From Pseudomonas sp. Q1-7 (GTDB lineage: Bacteria > Pseudomonadota > Gammaproteobacteria > Pseudomonadales > Pseudomonadaceae): a stretch of DNA of 64,000 nt. This document shows positions 1-9,906 of this stretch, piece after piece. The notes under the pieces were generated by a model. It saw only the letters and a program-made list of their open reading frames with translations, had not been told where the DNA came from and did no database searches. Position numbers and translations under genes: made by a program. Where the stretch lies: the NCBI RefSeq assembly GCF_028010285.1, contig NZ_CP116304.1, forward strand, positions 4,790,501-4,854,500, read 5' to 3'. Every line of letters begins with the position of its first letter. Position 1 is the stretch's first letter.

Positions 1-632
1 GCCTCGTTGGCGTTGCTGGCGATCGGCTGGTCCGGACCCATGCCACGGGAGGTCACGCGGGTGCCATTGACACCCTGAGCCATCAGGTAGTTGGCCACGC
101 TCTGGGCACGCTGCTGGGACAGGTTCATGTTGTACGCGTGGCTGCCGGTGCTGTCGGTATGGCCGACCACCTCGATGTTGTTCTGGTCGTACTGCTTGAA
201 GGAGGTCGCCAGGTTGTTCAGCGGGCTGTAGAAGTTGCTGGCGATATCCGCCGAATTGGTGGCGAAGGTGATGTTGCCGGGCATGATCAGGTTGATGTTG
301 TCGCCCTGGCGCTGCACCTGCACGCCAGTGCCTTCCATGCTGCGGCGCAGCTCCGCTTCCTGCTTGTCGACGTAGTAGCCGTAGCCCGCGCTGGCGGCGC
401 CCGCCACGGCGGCACCGATCAGCGCACCCTTGCCACGGTTGTCGTGGTTGATCGCGGCACCCGCCACGGCGCCCGCCAGGGCCCCCAGGGCGCCGTATTT
501 GGCGGTCTTGCTCATGCCGCCCTCGGCGGGAGCGGACGCTTGGCCCTGGTTGTCGTAAGGATTCTGCGAAGCACAGCCCGCCAGCATGGCGAACGCGGTG
601 GCGGCGATGATCAGGCGACGCGAGGTGAACAT
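1..632 (-). CDS. OmpA-family lipoprotein with glycine zipper (3' end beyond window)
   Basis: Outer-membrane lipoprotein of the OmpA C-terminal (peptidoglycan-binding) family, YiaD-like. The start at 632 is preceded by AGGAG. Residues 1-20 form a lipoprotein signal ending in the lipobox LAGC. A glycine-zipper stretch (GALGALAGAVAGAA and a second similar segment, about residues 47-85) follows. From about residue 110 the OmpA domain begins with NITFATNSADI and continues with the diagnostic VVGHTDSTGS and NLSQQRAQSVANYL motifs. About 210 residues are visible and the reading frame runs off the left edge without a stop. It probably tethers the outer membrane to peptidoglycan. The assignment is firm at family level. 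Confidence 0.9.
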   Translation of the reverse strand, partial: MFTSRRLIIAATAFAMLAGCASQNPYDNQGQASAPAEGGMSKTAKYGALGALAGAVAGAAINHDNRGKGALIGAAVAGAASAGYGYYVDKQEAELRRSMEGTGVQVQRQGDNINLIMPGNITFATNSADIASNFYSPLNNLATSFKQYDQNNIEVVGHTDSTGSHAYNMNLSQQRAQSVANYLMAQGVNGTRVTSRGMGPDQPIASNANE

Positions 633-713
633 GGACTTTTTACTCCTGAGAATTCGTTCAGCCGGTATGGCTGCGGGCCATTAGAGCATTCCGCCCCATG
701 GAAATTCCGTGGA

Positions 714-1358
714 TCAGGCCCGCACGAACGGATTTTCCCGCATTTCGTCGCCCAGACGGGTGTCCGGGCCGTGGCCGGTGACCACCGTGGCCTCCTCATC
801 CAGGCTGTAGAGGCGCTGCCTGATCGAACGCTCGATGGTGGCGTAGTCGCCGCCCCAGAGGTCGGTGCGGCCAATGCCGCGACGGAACAGGGTGTCGCCG
901 GCGATCAGCAGCTTGACCTGCGGGAACCAGAAGCTCATGGAGCCCGGCGTATGCCCCGGTGTGTGCAGCGCCACGCCACAGCCGCAGGCCAGTTCCTCAT
1001 CGTCGGCCAACCACTGGTCGGGCGCCGGCACCGGCTTGTAGGGCACGCCGAACATGCGGCACTGCATTTCCAGGTTGTCCCAGAGGAACTGGTCTTCCTT
1101 GTGCAGGTGCAGGGTCGCGCCGGTGGCCTTCTTCAACTCGCCCGAAGCGAGGAAGTGATCGAGGTGGGCATGGGTGTGGATGATGCTCACCAGCTTCAGG
1201 CCATGGGCCTCCAGGCGCGCCAGGATCTGTTCGTGGTTACCGCCCGGGTCCACGACAATCGCCTTCTTGCTGACCGGATCGCCGATCAGGGTGCAGTTGC
1301 ACTGCAAAGGCCCAACAGGGAATGTTTCGCGGATTAGTGCTGGTTTTGCGGCTTCCAT
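714..1358 (-). CDS. MBL-fold metallo-hydrolase (YcbL/glyoxalase II-like)
   Basis: Zinc-dependent hydrolase of 214 residues. HTHAHLDH at residues 61-68 is the metallo-beta-lactamase zinc motif; further ligand regions are TPGHTPGS, AGDTLF and TGHGPDT. The length and these motifs fit the YcbL-type glyoxalase II-like group, which hydrolyses thioesters such as S-lactoylglutathione; the substrate here is inferred. A genomic island is integrated inside codons 18-22, so the start codon, an AAGGAAC ribosome binding site and the first 22 codons are island DNA. These codons use AT-rich synonyms, unlike the GC-rich remainder. The gene remains a full-length open frame. It is divergent from the integrase gene, so its promoter is also presumably island-borne. 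Confidence 0.88.
   Translation of the reverse strand: MEAAKPALIRETFPVGPLQCNCTLIGDPVSKKAIVVDPGGNHEQILARLEAHGLKLVSIIHTHAHLDHFLASGELKKATGATLHLHKEDQFLWDNLEMQCRMFGVPYKPVPAPDQWLADDEELACGCGVALHTPGHTPGSMSFWFPQVKLLIAGDTLFRRGIGRTDLWGGDYATIERSIRQRLYSLDEEATVVTGHGPDTRLGDEMRENPFVRA
1293..1307. other. Island attachment core, left junction (attL)
   Basis: The 15-mer GCAGTTGCACTGCAA occurs here and again at 25815-25829, in the same orientation, 24.5 kb apart; a T before it extends the identity to 16 bp. It holds a small inverted repeat, GCAGT-TGC-ACTGC, as expected for a tyrosine recombinase core site. It lies in codons 18-22 (LQCNC) of the hydrolase gene. The exact crossover within it is not known. Confidence 0.8.
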
Positions 1359-1377
1359 GGATGTTCCTTTATGATAT

Positions 1378-1401
1378 TTGGCACAATTTTGTCACACTGA
1401 G
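1378..1401. repeat. Candidate integrase arm-type site, left
   Basis: A 24-bp segment, TTGGCACA followed after four bases by TGTCACACTGAG, between the hydrolase start and the integrase start. A copy with only two mismatches lies at 25668-25691, 125 bp inside the other end of the island in the same orientation. Position at both ends inside the core sites suggests binding sites for integrase or excisionase. This is inference. Confidence 0.5.
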
Positions 1402-1408
1402 AATTGCA

Positions 1409-2521
1409 ATGGCGACGATTCGGAAACGCGGCCCTTCCCAGTGGCAGGTACAGGTCAGACGCAAAGGATGGCCCCTGCAAAGCAAGACATTCAACACCCA
1501 GACTGAGGCGAAGACCTGGGCGACGATGATCGAGCGCGAGATGGATGCCGGCGTGTTCGTTAGCCGAAACGAAGCCGAGTCGACCTCGTTCGCAAAAGCC
1601 CTAAAGATGTACGCCGAGCAGGTAACCTCTAAAAAGCGCAGCAGCGACTCCGAGCTGTCACGAATTAAGGTCTTGCTACGCCATCCGCTAGCCCTCAGAT
1701 CAATCGCAAGCATCCGGGGAGCAGACATGGCTAGCTATCGAGACGAGCGCCTCGCAGAGGGCCTAGCGCCAGCCACAGTTCGCCGTGAGCTAGCACTGAT
1801 CTCCCACGTCTTTACCATTGCTCGCAAAGAGTGGCGCATGGAGTCACTGAGCAATCCCGTCGAGCTGATCCGCCAGCCAAGCGTCGATGACGCTCGGGAT
1901 AGGCGGATCCTCACTTCTGACGTATGGCAACACCTAGATGGCAATTTGGTCTGCGAGCACCTCGACGAGTTGGAGATGATCTATCGATACTCGCGTTCGA
2001 ACGAGTTGCCGCAGATTGTCCGATTCGCAGTCGAGACAGGTATGCGCCGCAGCGAGATCTCCGGCCTACTCAGAACCAATGTGGATTTAAAGAAGCGAAC
2101 CGCCTTCTTGTCGCTGACGAAGAACGGCTCTTCGCGTGGCGTACCGTTATCCAGCCAGGCCGCTGCGATTGTGAAGCACCAGCCAAAGCTGCAGGATGGC
2201 CGAGTATTTAGAAGTCAGCCAGATACCATCACCAAGGCATTCCTAGATGCCCTAGGTGACGCGAGGGGAGCGTATGAGGTGGGGCTGGGTATGCACCTCA
2301 GAACAGAAGGAGTCGAGCCGGAAAAAGCTGCGAAGCGAATCGCTGAGGATCCCTTCCTAGTCGACCTGCGATTCCACGACTTACGTCACGAGGCCACTTC
2401 GCGCCTGGCTGAGATTTTCCCCTTGCACGAGCTGACCAAAATCACCGGCCACCAAGACACGAGAATGCTCATGCGCTACTACCACCCAAGGGCTGAAGAT
2501 CTAGCTAAGAAGCTAGGCTAG
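1409..2521 (+). CDS. Tyrosine recombinase / island integrase
   Basis: Phage-type integrase of 370 residues. The N-terminal 60 residues resemble an arm-binding domain (MATIRKRGPSQWQVQVRRKG). A SAM-like core-binding domain covers about 55-160. The catalytic domain has Arg in ETGMRRSE (about 213), HDLRHEATSR (His323, Arg326), TGHQDTRMLMRYYHP (His348) and the nucleophile Tyr357 or Tyr358. The frame is open from 1322, but the Met at 1409 starts the typical N terminus and the upstream part overlaps the hydrolase gene. It sits just inside the left junction, reading into the island, as is usual for site-specific islands. The target site is a protein gene, not a tRNA. A fossil of a close relative lies at the other junction. 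Confidence 0.93.
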   Translation: MATIRKRGPSQWQVQVRRKGWPLQSKTFNTQTEAKTWATMIEREMDAGVFVSRNEAESTSFAKALKMYAEQVTSKKRSSDSELSRIKVLLRHPLALRSIASIRGADMASYRDERLAEGLAPATVRRELALISHVFTIARKEWRMESLSNPVELIRQPSVDDARDRRILTSDVWQHLDGNLVCEHLDELEMIYRYSRSNELPQIVRFAVETGMRRSEISGLLRTNVDLKKRTAFLSLTKNGSSRGVPLSSQAAAIVKHQPKLQDGRVFRSQPDTITKAFLDALGDARGAYEVGLGMHLRTEGVEPEKAAKRIAEDPFLVDLRFHDLRHEATSRLAEIFPLHELTKITGHQDTRMLMRYYHPRAEDLAKKLG

Positions 2522-2545
2522 CTAGAAGCATCCCTGACTGCTGAG

Positions 2546-4215
2546 CTACACCTGCTGACGGATACGAACGCGTTGTTCAATCTGTTGGTAGATCTGGACT
2601 CCCGCACGGTGGGCAATTTCAACCACCACAGCAAAACGTTGCTGGGCTATGTAGTCTGCCCAGCCTGACTCACATCGAACGACCAGATAGTACGTGTTGC
2701 CATACTGAGCCAGTTCTCCACGTTTGAAGGTCACGCTCGCTGTTTGTACTGTTCCCTTTTCTCGCAGTGTGGATCCTGGTTGAAGATCGCAGTTCTTGCT
2801 GGAGGCTAGCTTGGGGGCTTTGCCTTCTGCTTTTGCTCTCCATCGAAATTGCTCAACGACTTCATCTGGCGTCACGCCTCGCAGTACCCTGAAGCTCATA
2901 TGCACACCGGCGTAATCAACACGTGTATGGCGCACGGGCGGATCGTAAGCCAAGGTGACGGTCAGCGTTCTCTCACCTGCCTGCGTCAGGTAGCGCTCAG
3001 GGATCGGGATCTCGTATACGGCAAAGTTGTCCAGCGGCAGGGCATCTTCAGCGTATAGGACGACCCTAGAGTCGTCGGAGTAGGTGGCCCTCTCTATCCC
3101 AATGTACCCATTGCCGCAGATATGTCGTTTGGAGTCTGCATCCAGATGGATCAGCCGTTGCCGAGCTTCCTCGGGAATTTCAGCCGCACCTACCAACAAT
3201 GCCCTGAGCAGATTGGCTGAGGCGCGGGGAAAGCGTGCCAGCAGCTGCGCGGCCTTGTGTGCAGCCATAGGGGTGGAATAAGAGGTTCCGGATGCTGAGC
3301 GCAGCATTTGCTCCAAGAAGAGATGGTTGAGCGTTAACACTCCTGCGCTGGGCAGGTCATAGCCCCATCGCAAGCCGTTAAGACGGTCATAGACCATTGT
3401 GCCGCCGAGATCCACGATATCGGGCTTTATCGCACCTCCGATCCCGGGACCTGCCCGAGAGAAAGGGGACGGCTCAAATGGGCCGGTAATAGGCCGCACA
3501 CCGACATCTTGGTCGATGAGCTCTGCGTCGATCCCCGCGCCGTGGGCAATGGAGCCGACTGTCAGCACGTTGAGCGCTGCGGAGGGCTCTAGAAAGCGAT
3601 TGCTGGGCTCCAGGAGGTAAGCTGGGTAATCAGTGATACCTTCCTCTTGTCGTTCCGCTTGCCTTGGATGACGGTTGCCTGCGGAAACCAGAATGAGCGC
3701 ATTGAGCTCACTAGCCAATTCATCAAGAGTGGCAGTCCAAGGGCCTACCTTTCCGCCAGCGTACGGAGCGCTTCTCGTATCAGCCAATGAAATACTGAAA
3801 ATACGGCAGCCAAATTCACGATTCAACGTAGTCAATGCTTCCCGCATCTGACTGGGAACGAGACGGTGATCATCGAAACGCCCCTCATCATTCACCACGC
3901 GCGCTGAGCAAATCCTCGCCGCACAGACAAGATGGTCGCTGGTTGCGAGCTGTGCACGAAGGTCACCAAAAGCAGCAACTCCGGCGACCCTGGTTCCGTG
4001 GCCCCATACATCAGCCGCGCCCAGCTCAGCCGGTACTCCAATGGCGCCGACAATAGCCCCCTCCAGTAGAGGGTGATCATTTATACCGCTGTCGATAATG
4101 CCAATGATGGGGGCATTATCGGGCAGCATCACGGGGGGGAGGTCGGGTAGGGTAAGCTCCAGCGCTTCTCGGGTGAACGTGTCAGGCTGAGGCGGCAGAT
4201 CGATGGTGGCAATCA
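2546..4215 (-). pseudogene. ietS: ietS, 3' part: catalytic half of subtilisin-like (S8) protease, separated from its 5' part by IS insertion
   Basis: C-terminal 555 residues of a subtilisin-fold protease. All three catalytic positions are visible (numbering from GTG 4216): Asp42 in IIGIIDSGIND, His73 in WGHGTRVAG, Ser312 in SASGTSYSTPMAA; the oxyanion Asn181 is in VSAGN. Joining this part to 7030-7711, after removing the insertion at 4219-7029 and one copy of the CAT duplication, gives one in-frame 783-residue protein reading LLSIDV-IATIDL. The IetS assignment comes from the S8 domain with a long N-terminal extension and a neighbouring AAA ATPase. The IetAS pair is known first from Agrobacterium plasmid maintenance and later as an anti-phage system. 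A GTG at 4214-4216 could in principle start a truncated protease, but no ribosome binding site supports this. Confidence 0.78.
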
Positions 4216-4226
4216 CATTGTAGTGG

Positions 4227-5129
<903 letters not shown>

Positions 5130-6479
5130 CTAAGAAACACCTTCGACGGCCTGTAGCGTGAAGCCGAATTCGGCTGCTCGCCGGTGCAGGCCTCTGACCA
5201 CGCGCTCGCGATATTTTTGCTCATAGTGGTCGGCTCCCGGATCCTGATAAGCCATGCCGAAGCGCATCGCGTTGTAGAACAGGATGGCGATCTTGCGCGC
5301 CGTGGCGGTCACCGCCTTGGCCTTGCCGATACGCGCCGACAAGCGTCGATAAAAAGCGCCCAACGCCGTGTTCGTTCTGCCAGTGGTTACGGCAGCCAAC
5401 CGGAGATGGGCTGTCACCCGATTCTTGGTCTTGCGCGTGTGTGCCGAGAGCACTTTGCCGCCGCTGATCCGGCAACCCGGCGCTAAGGTCAGCCAGGAGG
5501 TGAAGTGCTGGGCGGTACGCCAGCGGCTCAGATCGGTACCGCACTCGGCGACTAACCGCAGTGCCAGGTAGGGGCCGATGCCGTGGATCTGGGTCAGATC
5601 GACGCCGACCAGTTGATAGAGCAAGACACGGACATCGAAGTTGAGCGCGTTCGGCTGTCGCGCGCGGTGGCGTGGCTTCGGTAGCGGTTCACTGGGTGAG
5701 GGGCGCTGCCGGGCGAGCCGCTGCAGGCTCTCGGCAATCTGCTGGTCGCAGACTTCAAGCTGCGCCTGATAGGCGTCGTACATGGCCAATGCCTGCGCCA
5801 GGGCAAACACATGTTCCGGCTGGTAATTGCCCACCAGGGCACTCTGGATGGTCTCAACGCTCGACTTGCAGCGGGTATCGCGCAGGGTTGCCAGTGTCGC
5901 CGCGTTGCGCTCGCCGGCGACGATCGCCCGGATGATGCGCATGCCGGTGGCCCCGGTAATGTCGGCGACCACATGCTGCAATTGCAGGTTCATGTGGGTG
6001 AGCGCCTTCTGCATGTGCTGGATATGCGCCGCGGCGTAATCGAGGTGGCGTTCGCGCAAACGTAGATAACTGCGTAACGCTGCGATCTCGCGCTCGGGAT
6101 GGAAACTGGCCCGCAGCAAGCCACAGGCATGCAGACGCTGGATCCACTGCGCATCGTTGACGTCGGTCTTGCGCCCAGGCACAGCGCGGGCATCGCGCGC
6201 ATTGGCCAGCACGACGTGCAAACCGTGGCTCTCGAGAATCTCGTAAACCGGAATCCAATACACCCCGGTCGACTCCATCGCCACCGTGGTGACGCCCAGC
6301 TCGACCAGCCAAGCGGCCATGCGCTCCAGGTCGGCGGTAAACGCCTTGAAGGTTTGCACCGGCTCTTCGGCGAGATCGATGGGCACGGCCACCACATGGA
6401 AGCGCGATCCGATGTCGATGCCGGCTGCACGCTGGTGAATCACTGGCAGACCCTGCCGCTGTGAACTGGACGTTTTCAT
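5130..6479 (-). CDS. IS110-family transposase (DEDD RuvC-like plus serine domain)
   Basis: Recombinase of 449 residues. The N-terminal DEDD domain starts with AAGIDIGSRFHVVAV (first Asp), then TTVAMESTGVYWIPVY (Glu) and GRKTDVNDAQWIQRL (Asp-x-x-Asp). The C-terminal Tnp_20 domain contains IHGIGPYLALRLVAECG and the serine region SWLTLAPGCRISGGKVLS. In the IS110 family the protein works with a bridge RNA made from the noncoding end of the element to choose target and donor. The frame appears intact, so this nested element may still be mobile. The stop codon lies at the element boundary. Confidence 0.92.
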   Translation of the reverse strand: MKTSSSQRQGLPVIHQRAAGIDIGSRFHVVAVPIDLAEEPVQTFKAFTADLERMAAWLVELGVTTVAMESTGVYWIPVYEILESHGLHVVLANARDARAVPGRKTDVNDAQWIQRLHACGLLRASFHPEREIAALRSYLRLRERHLDYAAAHIQHMQKALTHMNLQLQHVVADITGATGMRIIRAIVAGERNAATLATLRDTRCKSSVETIQSALVGNYQPEHVFALAQALAMYDAYQAQLEVCDQQIAESLQRLARQRPSPSEPLPKPRHRARQPNALNFDVRVLLYQLVGVDLTQIHGIGPYLALRLVAECGTDLSRWRTAQHFTSWLTLAPGCRISGGKVLSAHTRKTKNRVTAHLRLAAVTTGRTNTALGAFYRRLSARIGKAKAVTATARKIAILFYNAMRFGMAYQDPGADHYEQKYRERVVRGLHRRAAEFGFTLQAVEGVS

Positions 6480-6703
6480 GAGAACCCTCCACTTACCGGA
6501 TGTACTGGACGGGGACTCGGATCAGATCACATTCCTAAACGGGGTCACGAAACGCGCCACCACTCACGGGTCCGCAGCTTCCCCTGGGTCAGGTTTTTTG
6601 ACGGGGACTGAGCCTCCAAAAAGCAGACGACCACTGTCCAGCGCTGTCAGTGTAGTGGTCGTGTTTCTAGCCCAATGGGGCGCGGTGCGCCGGGGAGGCG
6701 GTT
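6480..6703 (-). ncRNA. Candidate IS110 bridge RNA region (noncoding left end)
   Basis: The 220-bp noncoding end upstream of the IS110 transposase, where elements of this group encode the bridge RNA. A stem CGACCACT (6628-6635) / AGTGGTCG (6654-6661) encloses an 18-nt loop, a shape compatible with a guide loop. The RNA boundaries and the transcribed strand are not established. The call rests on position and family knowledge, with modest sequence support. Confidence 0.35.
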
Positions 6704-6964
6704 TTTTAATATCGCTTTCTCCCGCTCCAGCCGGTTGATCCGGGCTTCCAGCTCTTGGATCTTCTGCTGCTCGGGCGTCAGCGCCTTGCTCTTCGGGGTG
6801 ACTCCCTGGCGCTCATCTTGGAGCTGTTTCACCCAGCGGCGTAATGCCGAGTCCACGACGCCCAGCGAACGGCAGGCTTCGATATGGCTGTAGCCTTGAT
6901 CCAGTACCAAGGCCGCTGCCTCTCGCTTGAACTCGGCGGAAAACGTACGTCGTTGCTTGTTCAT
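6704..6964 (-). pseudogene. 5' part of the split IS3 orfA (helix-turn-helix)
   Basis: Starts MNKQRRTFSAEFKREA, the usual HTH_8 start of IS3 OrfA, followed by a leucine-zipper-like segment IQELEARINRLEREKAILK. The frame then enters the IS110 element and ends at 6647 after unrelated residues. The missing C terminus is at 5081-5128. Confidence 0.85.
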
Positions 6965-7029
6965 CAGACACCTCTTTCACGGCGAGGATTTTCGCCTAAA
7001 TCGGTGTCCGGGATCAGTAGACCACTACA

Positions 7030-7711
7030 CATCGATGGATAGCAGTTGAGCGAGGACGCCACCCAGTACCTCAATCCGTAGAAGCGAGATGGCGGGGCCG
7101 TTGTATCGGTCGTATACCGTACCGCCCTGGTCCTCTATGAATCGAGTTAACTCTTCTAGTTTCGTGAGGCGAACTTGGGTCGAGCCTATGTTCCAGAGCT
7201 CCAGGTCCAGGAGCATCAGCGCGTCTGGAACTATGTCATCGAGGTCAACAAAGCCCTCCTCGCGAAGACGTATCCCGATCCGGTCACGCGGCTCTATTGC
7301 ACCGATTGACTCAATGCCGGAAATGAACTGGGAAAATGGTGCGTTTTTCTGCCGCTCCGGAATCTCACCGCCGTACGCTTCAAGCTGGGCGCGAAAATGG
7401 GTGAGGTCACCATTGGAGGAAAAAAGAATGAGTGTCTTGTCCGGATCGCTGGATAGCAGCTCTAGGCCTGCGCCGTGCCAGCTCTCCTCCAAGAGGGCAT
7501 CAGTCATCCTGACTCGTAGGATTAGCGAGGGGTCCACAATCCCCGGACGTTTGCGGGCTGCCTGCTGCTCAACAGCTTGAGCCAATTCATCGTTGAGCCT
7601 GCCGCTATGATCACCTCGATCACGCATAACAGGCTTGCCAAAGCCCGGTTTTTTGCGTCGTGGCAGTTCTTGTGGAATGCGAATTAATCGAAGGTGATCA
7701 TAACGGGCCAT
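7030..7711 (-). pseudogene. ietS: ietS, 5' part: N-terminal region of the subtilisin-like protease
   Basis: First 228 codons of the broken protease gene; the frame stops at 7025 just inside the IS3 element. The segment starts MARYDHLRLIRIPQELPRRKK and has no protease active-site residue. It is probably the N-terminal domain that precedes the S8 domain in IetS-type proteins. The start lies 26 bp after the ietA stop, so the two genes form an operon, ATPase first. The last complete codon before the break (GTG) is shared with the 3' part at 4215. Because the frame is exactly restored in silico, the insertion may be recent. Confidence 0.75.
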
Positions 7712-7737
7712 CCTGACCTCTTTGCTAGTTGGCTAGT

Positions 7738-8727
7738 TCAAAGCTTTGCGCGTCCAGCTCTCCTACGGCTCTCGTCTGCCATTGCTGCTTTAAAGTCGGA
7801 CTCCGTGATCCGTTTGCGGCGGGCAACCAAAGGGGCCTTGATCGTTTGGGTGCAGACACGTTCGATTTCCGCAAAAGAATAGCCTTCCAAGCGACTGATG
7901 TATTTGGACAGGTCGAAATCGATAATGACGTTTTTGAATTTGGTGCCCAAGAAGCGTCTGATGAGCGCTGGATCTGGTTTATCGAACCAGATGACCTCGT
8001 CGAAGCGCCTCCAGATTGCAGCATCCAGAGAGTTGTCGAGGTTAGTGGCGGCGATCATGAAACCACGCGGTTGCATCCGGTCGATGAACAGCAGAAGGCT
8101 GTTCACGACGCGGCGAAGCTCGTTGTGCTCTGCCGAGTCGTCACGCGATCGGGCCAGGGCATCGAATTCATCGAGGAAGAGGACACAGGGTTGCCGTTTA
8201 GCGAACTCAAAAATCTTGCGTACATTTCCAGCGGTTTCGCCCAGATAGGATGAAATCAGGCGATCGAGCTTCACGACAAACAGCGGCAGACCCAGCTCTG
8301 CGGCAAACACTTCGGCGCAGAGGGTTTTTCCGCACCCGGGGGGGCCGCAAAACAGCAGTTTGGATCGGACAGAAAGTCCATGCCGGCGAATTTCTTCCGA
8401 GCGCCTGTACTCCTGAAGCAGACCCGTAAAGACCCGAACATTGGCATGTGAGAGCGTTATGTCTTTATGCGAATGGAGGGGTTCGACCTTCTCGACAAAG
8501 TCGTCGGCGGCATCGGGGAAGGGGATGAGCGAAGCCAGCTTTTGGGGCTGCTTGCTAGAGTTCACACTCGCGGACGTTGCATTATCCAGCGTATGACGGA
8601 GAGACCTGGCAAGGACTCGGTTATTTTTCTGCTCTTCTTCGAGAATTATCTGCTCGGCAACAGCTCGGAACTCTTCGTCTCGGCCGTAGCTTGCCAACAG
8701 CTTTTTCATTAGTTCGCCACGTGCCAT
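7738..8727 (-). CDS. ietA: AAA+ ATPase, IetA-type
   Basis: Single-domain AAA+ ATPase of 329 residues. Walker A is GPPGCGKT at 128-135 and Walker B is VLFLDEFDA at 182-190. Sensor 1 is in FMIAATNLDNSLD and an arginine finger pair in AAIWRRFDEV. The C-terminal lid has GYSFAEIERVC. The N-terminal 90 residues are helical and of unknown role. In IetAS systems this protein partners with a subtilisin-like protease; the pair can act as an addiction-like module and in phage defence. Here the protease gene directly downstream is disrupted, so the ATPase is an orphan. The start at 8727 gives the complete family domain. Confidence 0.85.
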   Translation of the reverse strand: MARGELMKKLLASYGRDEEFRAVAEQIILEEEQKNNRVLARSLRHTLDNATSASVNSSKQPQKLASLIPFPDAADDFVEKVEPLHSHKDITLSHANVRVFTGLLQEYRRSEEIRRHGLSVRSKLLFCGPPGCGKTLCAEVFAAELGLPLFVVKLDRLISSYLGETAGNVRKIFEFAKRQPCVLFLDEFDALARSRDDSAEHNELRRVVNSLLLFIDRMQPRGFMIAATNLDNSLDAAIWRRFDEVIWFDKPDPALIRRFLGTKFKNVIIDFDLSKYISRLEGYSFAEIERVCTQTIKAPLVARRKRITESDFKAAMADESRRRAGRAKL

Positions 8728-9116
8728 AGCTTTTATCCCGTCCGAATCCCTGAGTAGATCTCGAATGCGTTTCCCTGAGGAAGGGTCTTCAAACTAGTAG
8801 GTCGACGCCATCTAGCCCTGTCTGGGCAGCGATTCTACCCACATTGAAGGGCTCCGGCAGCAGCCCTTCGTCTCTATCACAGATTACCCTGAGGACAGCA
8901 TTCTGGAATGCGCAGCAGAGTCCTCCCCCCTCAGACAGCCTCACGTGGGATGGGTATTGCTCGATGTAGACGATCATCGCGACCAGGTCAAAGCCTACCG
9001 CAACGGTGGGTTCTTTTTAGGCATTTTAGTCTCCAACGGCCCTTCACGAGCACATGGAGTGCCAACCAAGAAAGATGGCATGCTACGACTTTGCCATCGC
9101 ACCTAAGGGGAGAGGG
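8728..9116. other. Divergent intergenic region between ietA and abiTii, with a small ORF
   Basis: 389 bp without a clear gene. It should hold the promoters of ietA (minus) and abiTii (plus). On the minus strand an open frame of 62 codons (8789-8977, starting MIVYIEQYPSHVRLSEGG) is preceded in frame by VAVGFDLVA. Another frame just upstream offers ATG with MPKKNPPLR, so a one-base shift would give a slightly longer protein. This could be a small real or decayed gene. I recognise no family. Confidence 0.35.
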
Positions 9117-9596
9117 ATGCCTGCGCTCGTTACCGAACTGGTGAATGCAGCGATTGACACCTCGGTGTCATCAGCGGATTTGCTACGTCGCGCTCTAGTC
9201 GCGACCAGGCGGCTGGGAGTACCTGAACTGATCGACTGGATCAGCAGCGAGCTGAACGGTTATTACTCTGGAGAGGTTCCCGACTATCGCCGAGTACAAG
9301 GACAGTTGATGGCGGAGAACCCAATTCATGGCCCCATTCCATTCTTTGCACCGCCCGAAATGGCTGAGATGCTGTCGGACTTCGAAGTTCGACAGTCAGT
9401 GCCTGAGCTCATACAACTTGCCCAAAGCACAACGGGCATATATAGCCACTTCCCAGCCAACGTTGAGCACACGCTGATGCAAATGATACGTGAGACGCAC
9501 GGCGTGATGATGCGCCCTGCGCTCAAATTTTCCACGGTTCAGGTGGGTTCTACCCCGTTAGCACGGACACTTTCGAGTAAGCTCACGTCGAGCTAA
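9117..9596 (+). pseudogene. AbiTii-domain protein, 3' end cut by IS3-family insertion
   Basis: The first 142 residues match the AbiTii pattern as I know it: LLRRALVATRRLGVPELIDWI, then SSELNGYYSGEVPDYRRVQGQ, then GPIPFF. The ATG at 9117 follows GGGGAGAGG and is a better start than the upstream one at 9054. From 9544 the frame reads into the end of an insertion sequence and adds about 17 foreign residues before stopping at 9596. No target duplication flanks the element and the DNA after it (10770 on) does not continue the gene, so the 3' end was probably deleted. AbiTii domains occur in abortive-infection proteins; a defence role is inferred. Confidence 0.7.
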
Positions 9597-9606
9597 AGGA
9601 GTGTTC

Positions 9607-9906
9607 ATGTCCAAGCGCAAGAAATACAGCCCCGAATTCAAGCGGGAAGCCATCGAGCTGGTTCGTCGTTCAGGGGCGAGCTGCCGACAGGTGGCCCTGG
9701 AGATTGGTGTTGCTCCCAACCTGCTCACACGCTGGGTTCGGGAGGCACAACCAAGCGCAGAGAAAGCCTTCCCTGGAACGGGAAGTCCGCGGGATGAGGA
9801 GCTTGCCCGCCTCAAGCGCGAGTTGGCCCGAGTAACCAAGGAACGTGATTTTTTAAGAGACGCGGCAGCGTACTTTGCCAAGGAGTCATCGAGCGGTACA
9901 CGGTGA
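9607..9906 (+). CDS. IS3-family transposase OrfA
   Basis: Helix-turn-helix subunit of the insertion sequence at 9544-10769, 99 residues from the ATG at 9607, which follows AAAGGAG. It begins [19 protein letters not shown] and ends with a coiled-coil-like region [20 protein letters not shown]. It overlaps orfB by four bases; the family normally makes the transposase by a -1 frameshift here. Confidence 0.9.
   Translation: MSKRKKYSPEFKREAIELVRRSGASCRQVALEIGVAPNLLTRWVREAQPSAEKAFPGTGSPRDEELARLKRELARVTKERDFLRDAAAYFAKESSSGTR

Noticed and set aside
1293-1307. Integration next to a tRNA gene
   Set aside because: No tRNA is found near either junction; the core site lies inside a protein gene.
138-1337. 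399-codon open frame on the plus strand across the OmpA and hydrolase genes
   Set aside because: It is the antisense of two genes with clear family motifs, crosses their boundary and has a low-complexity, His/Val/Gly-rich translation.
4216-4218. Independent start of a short subtilisin gene at GTG 4216
   Set aside because: No ribosome binding site, and the sequence is better explained as the 3' part of the interrupted ietS.
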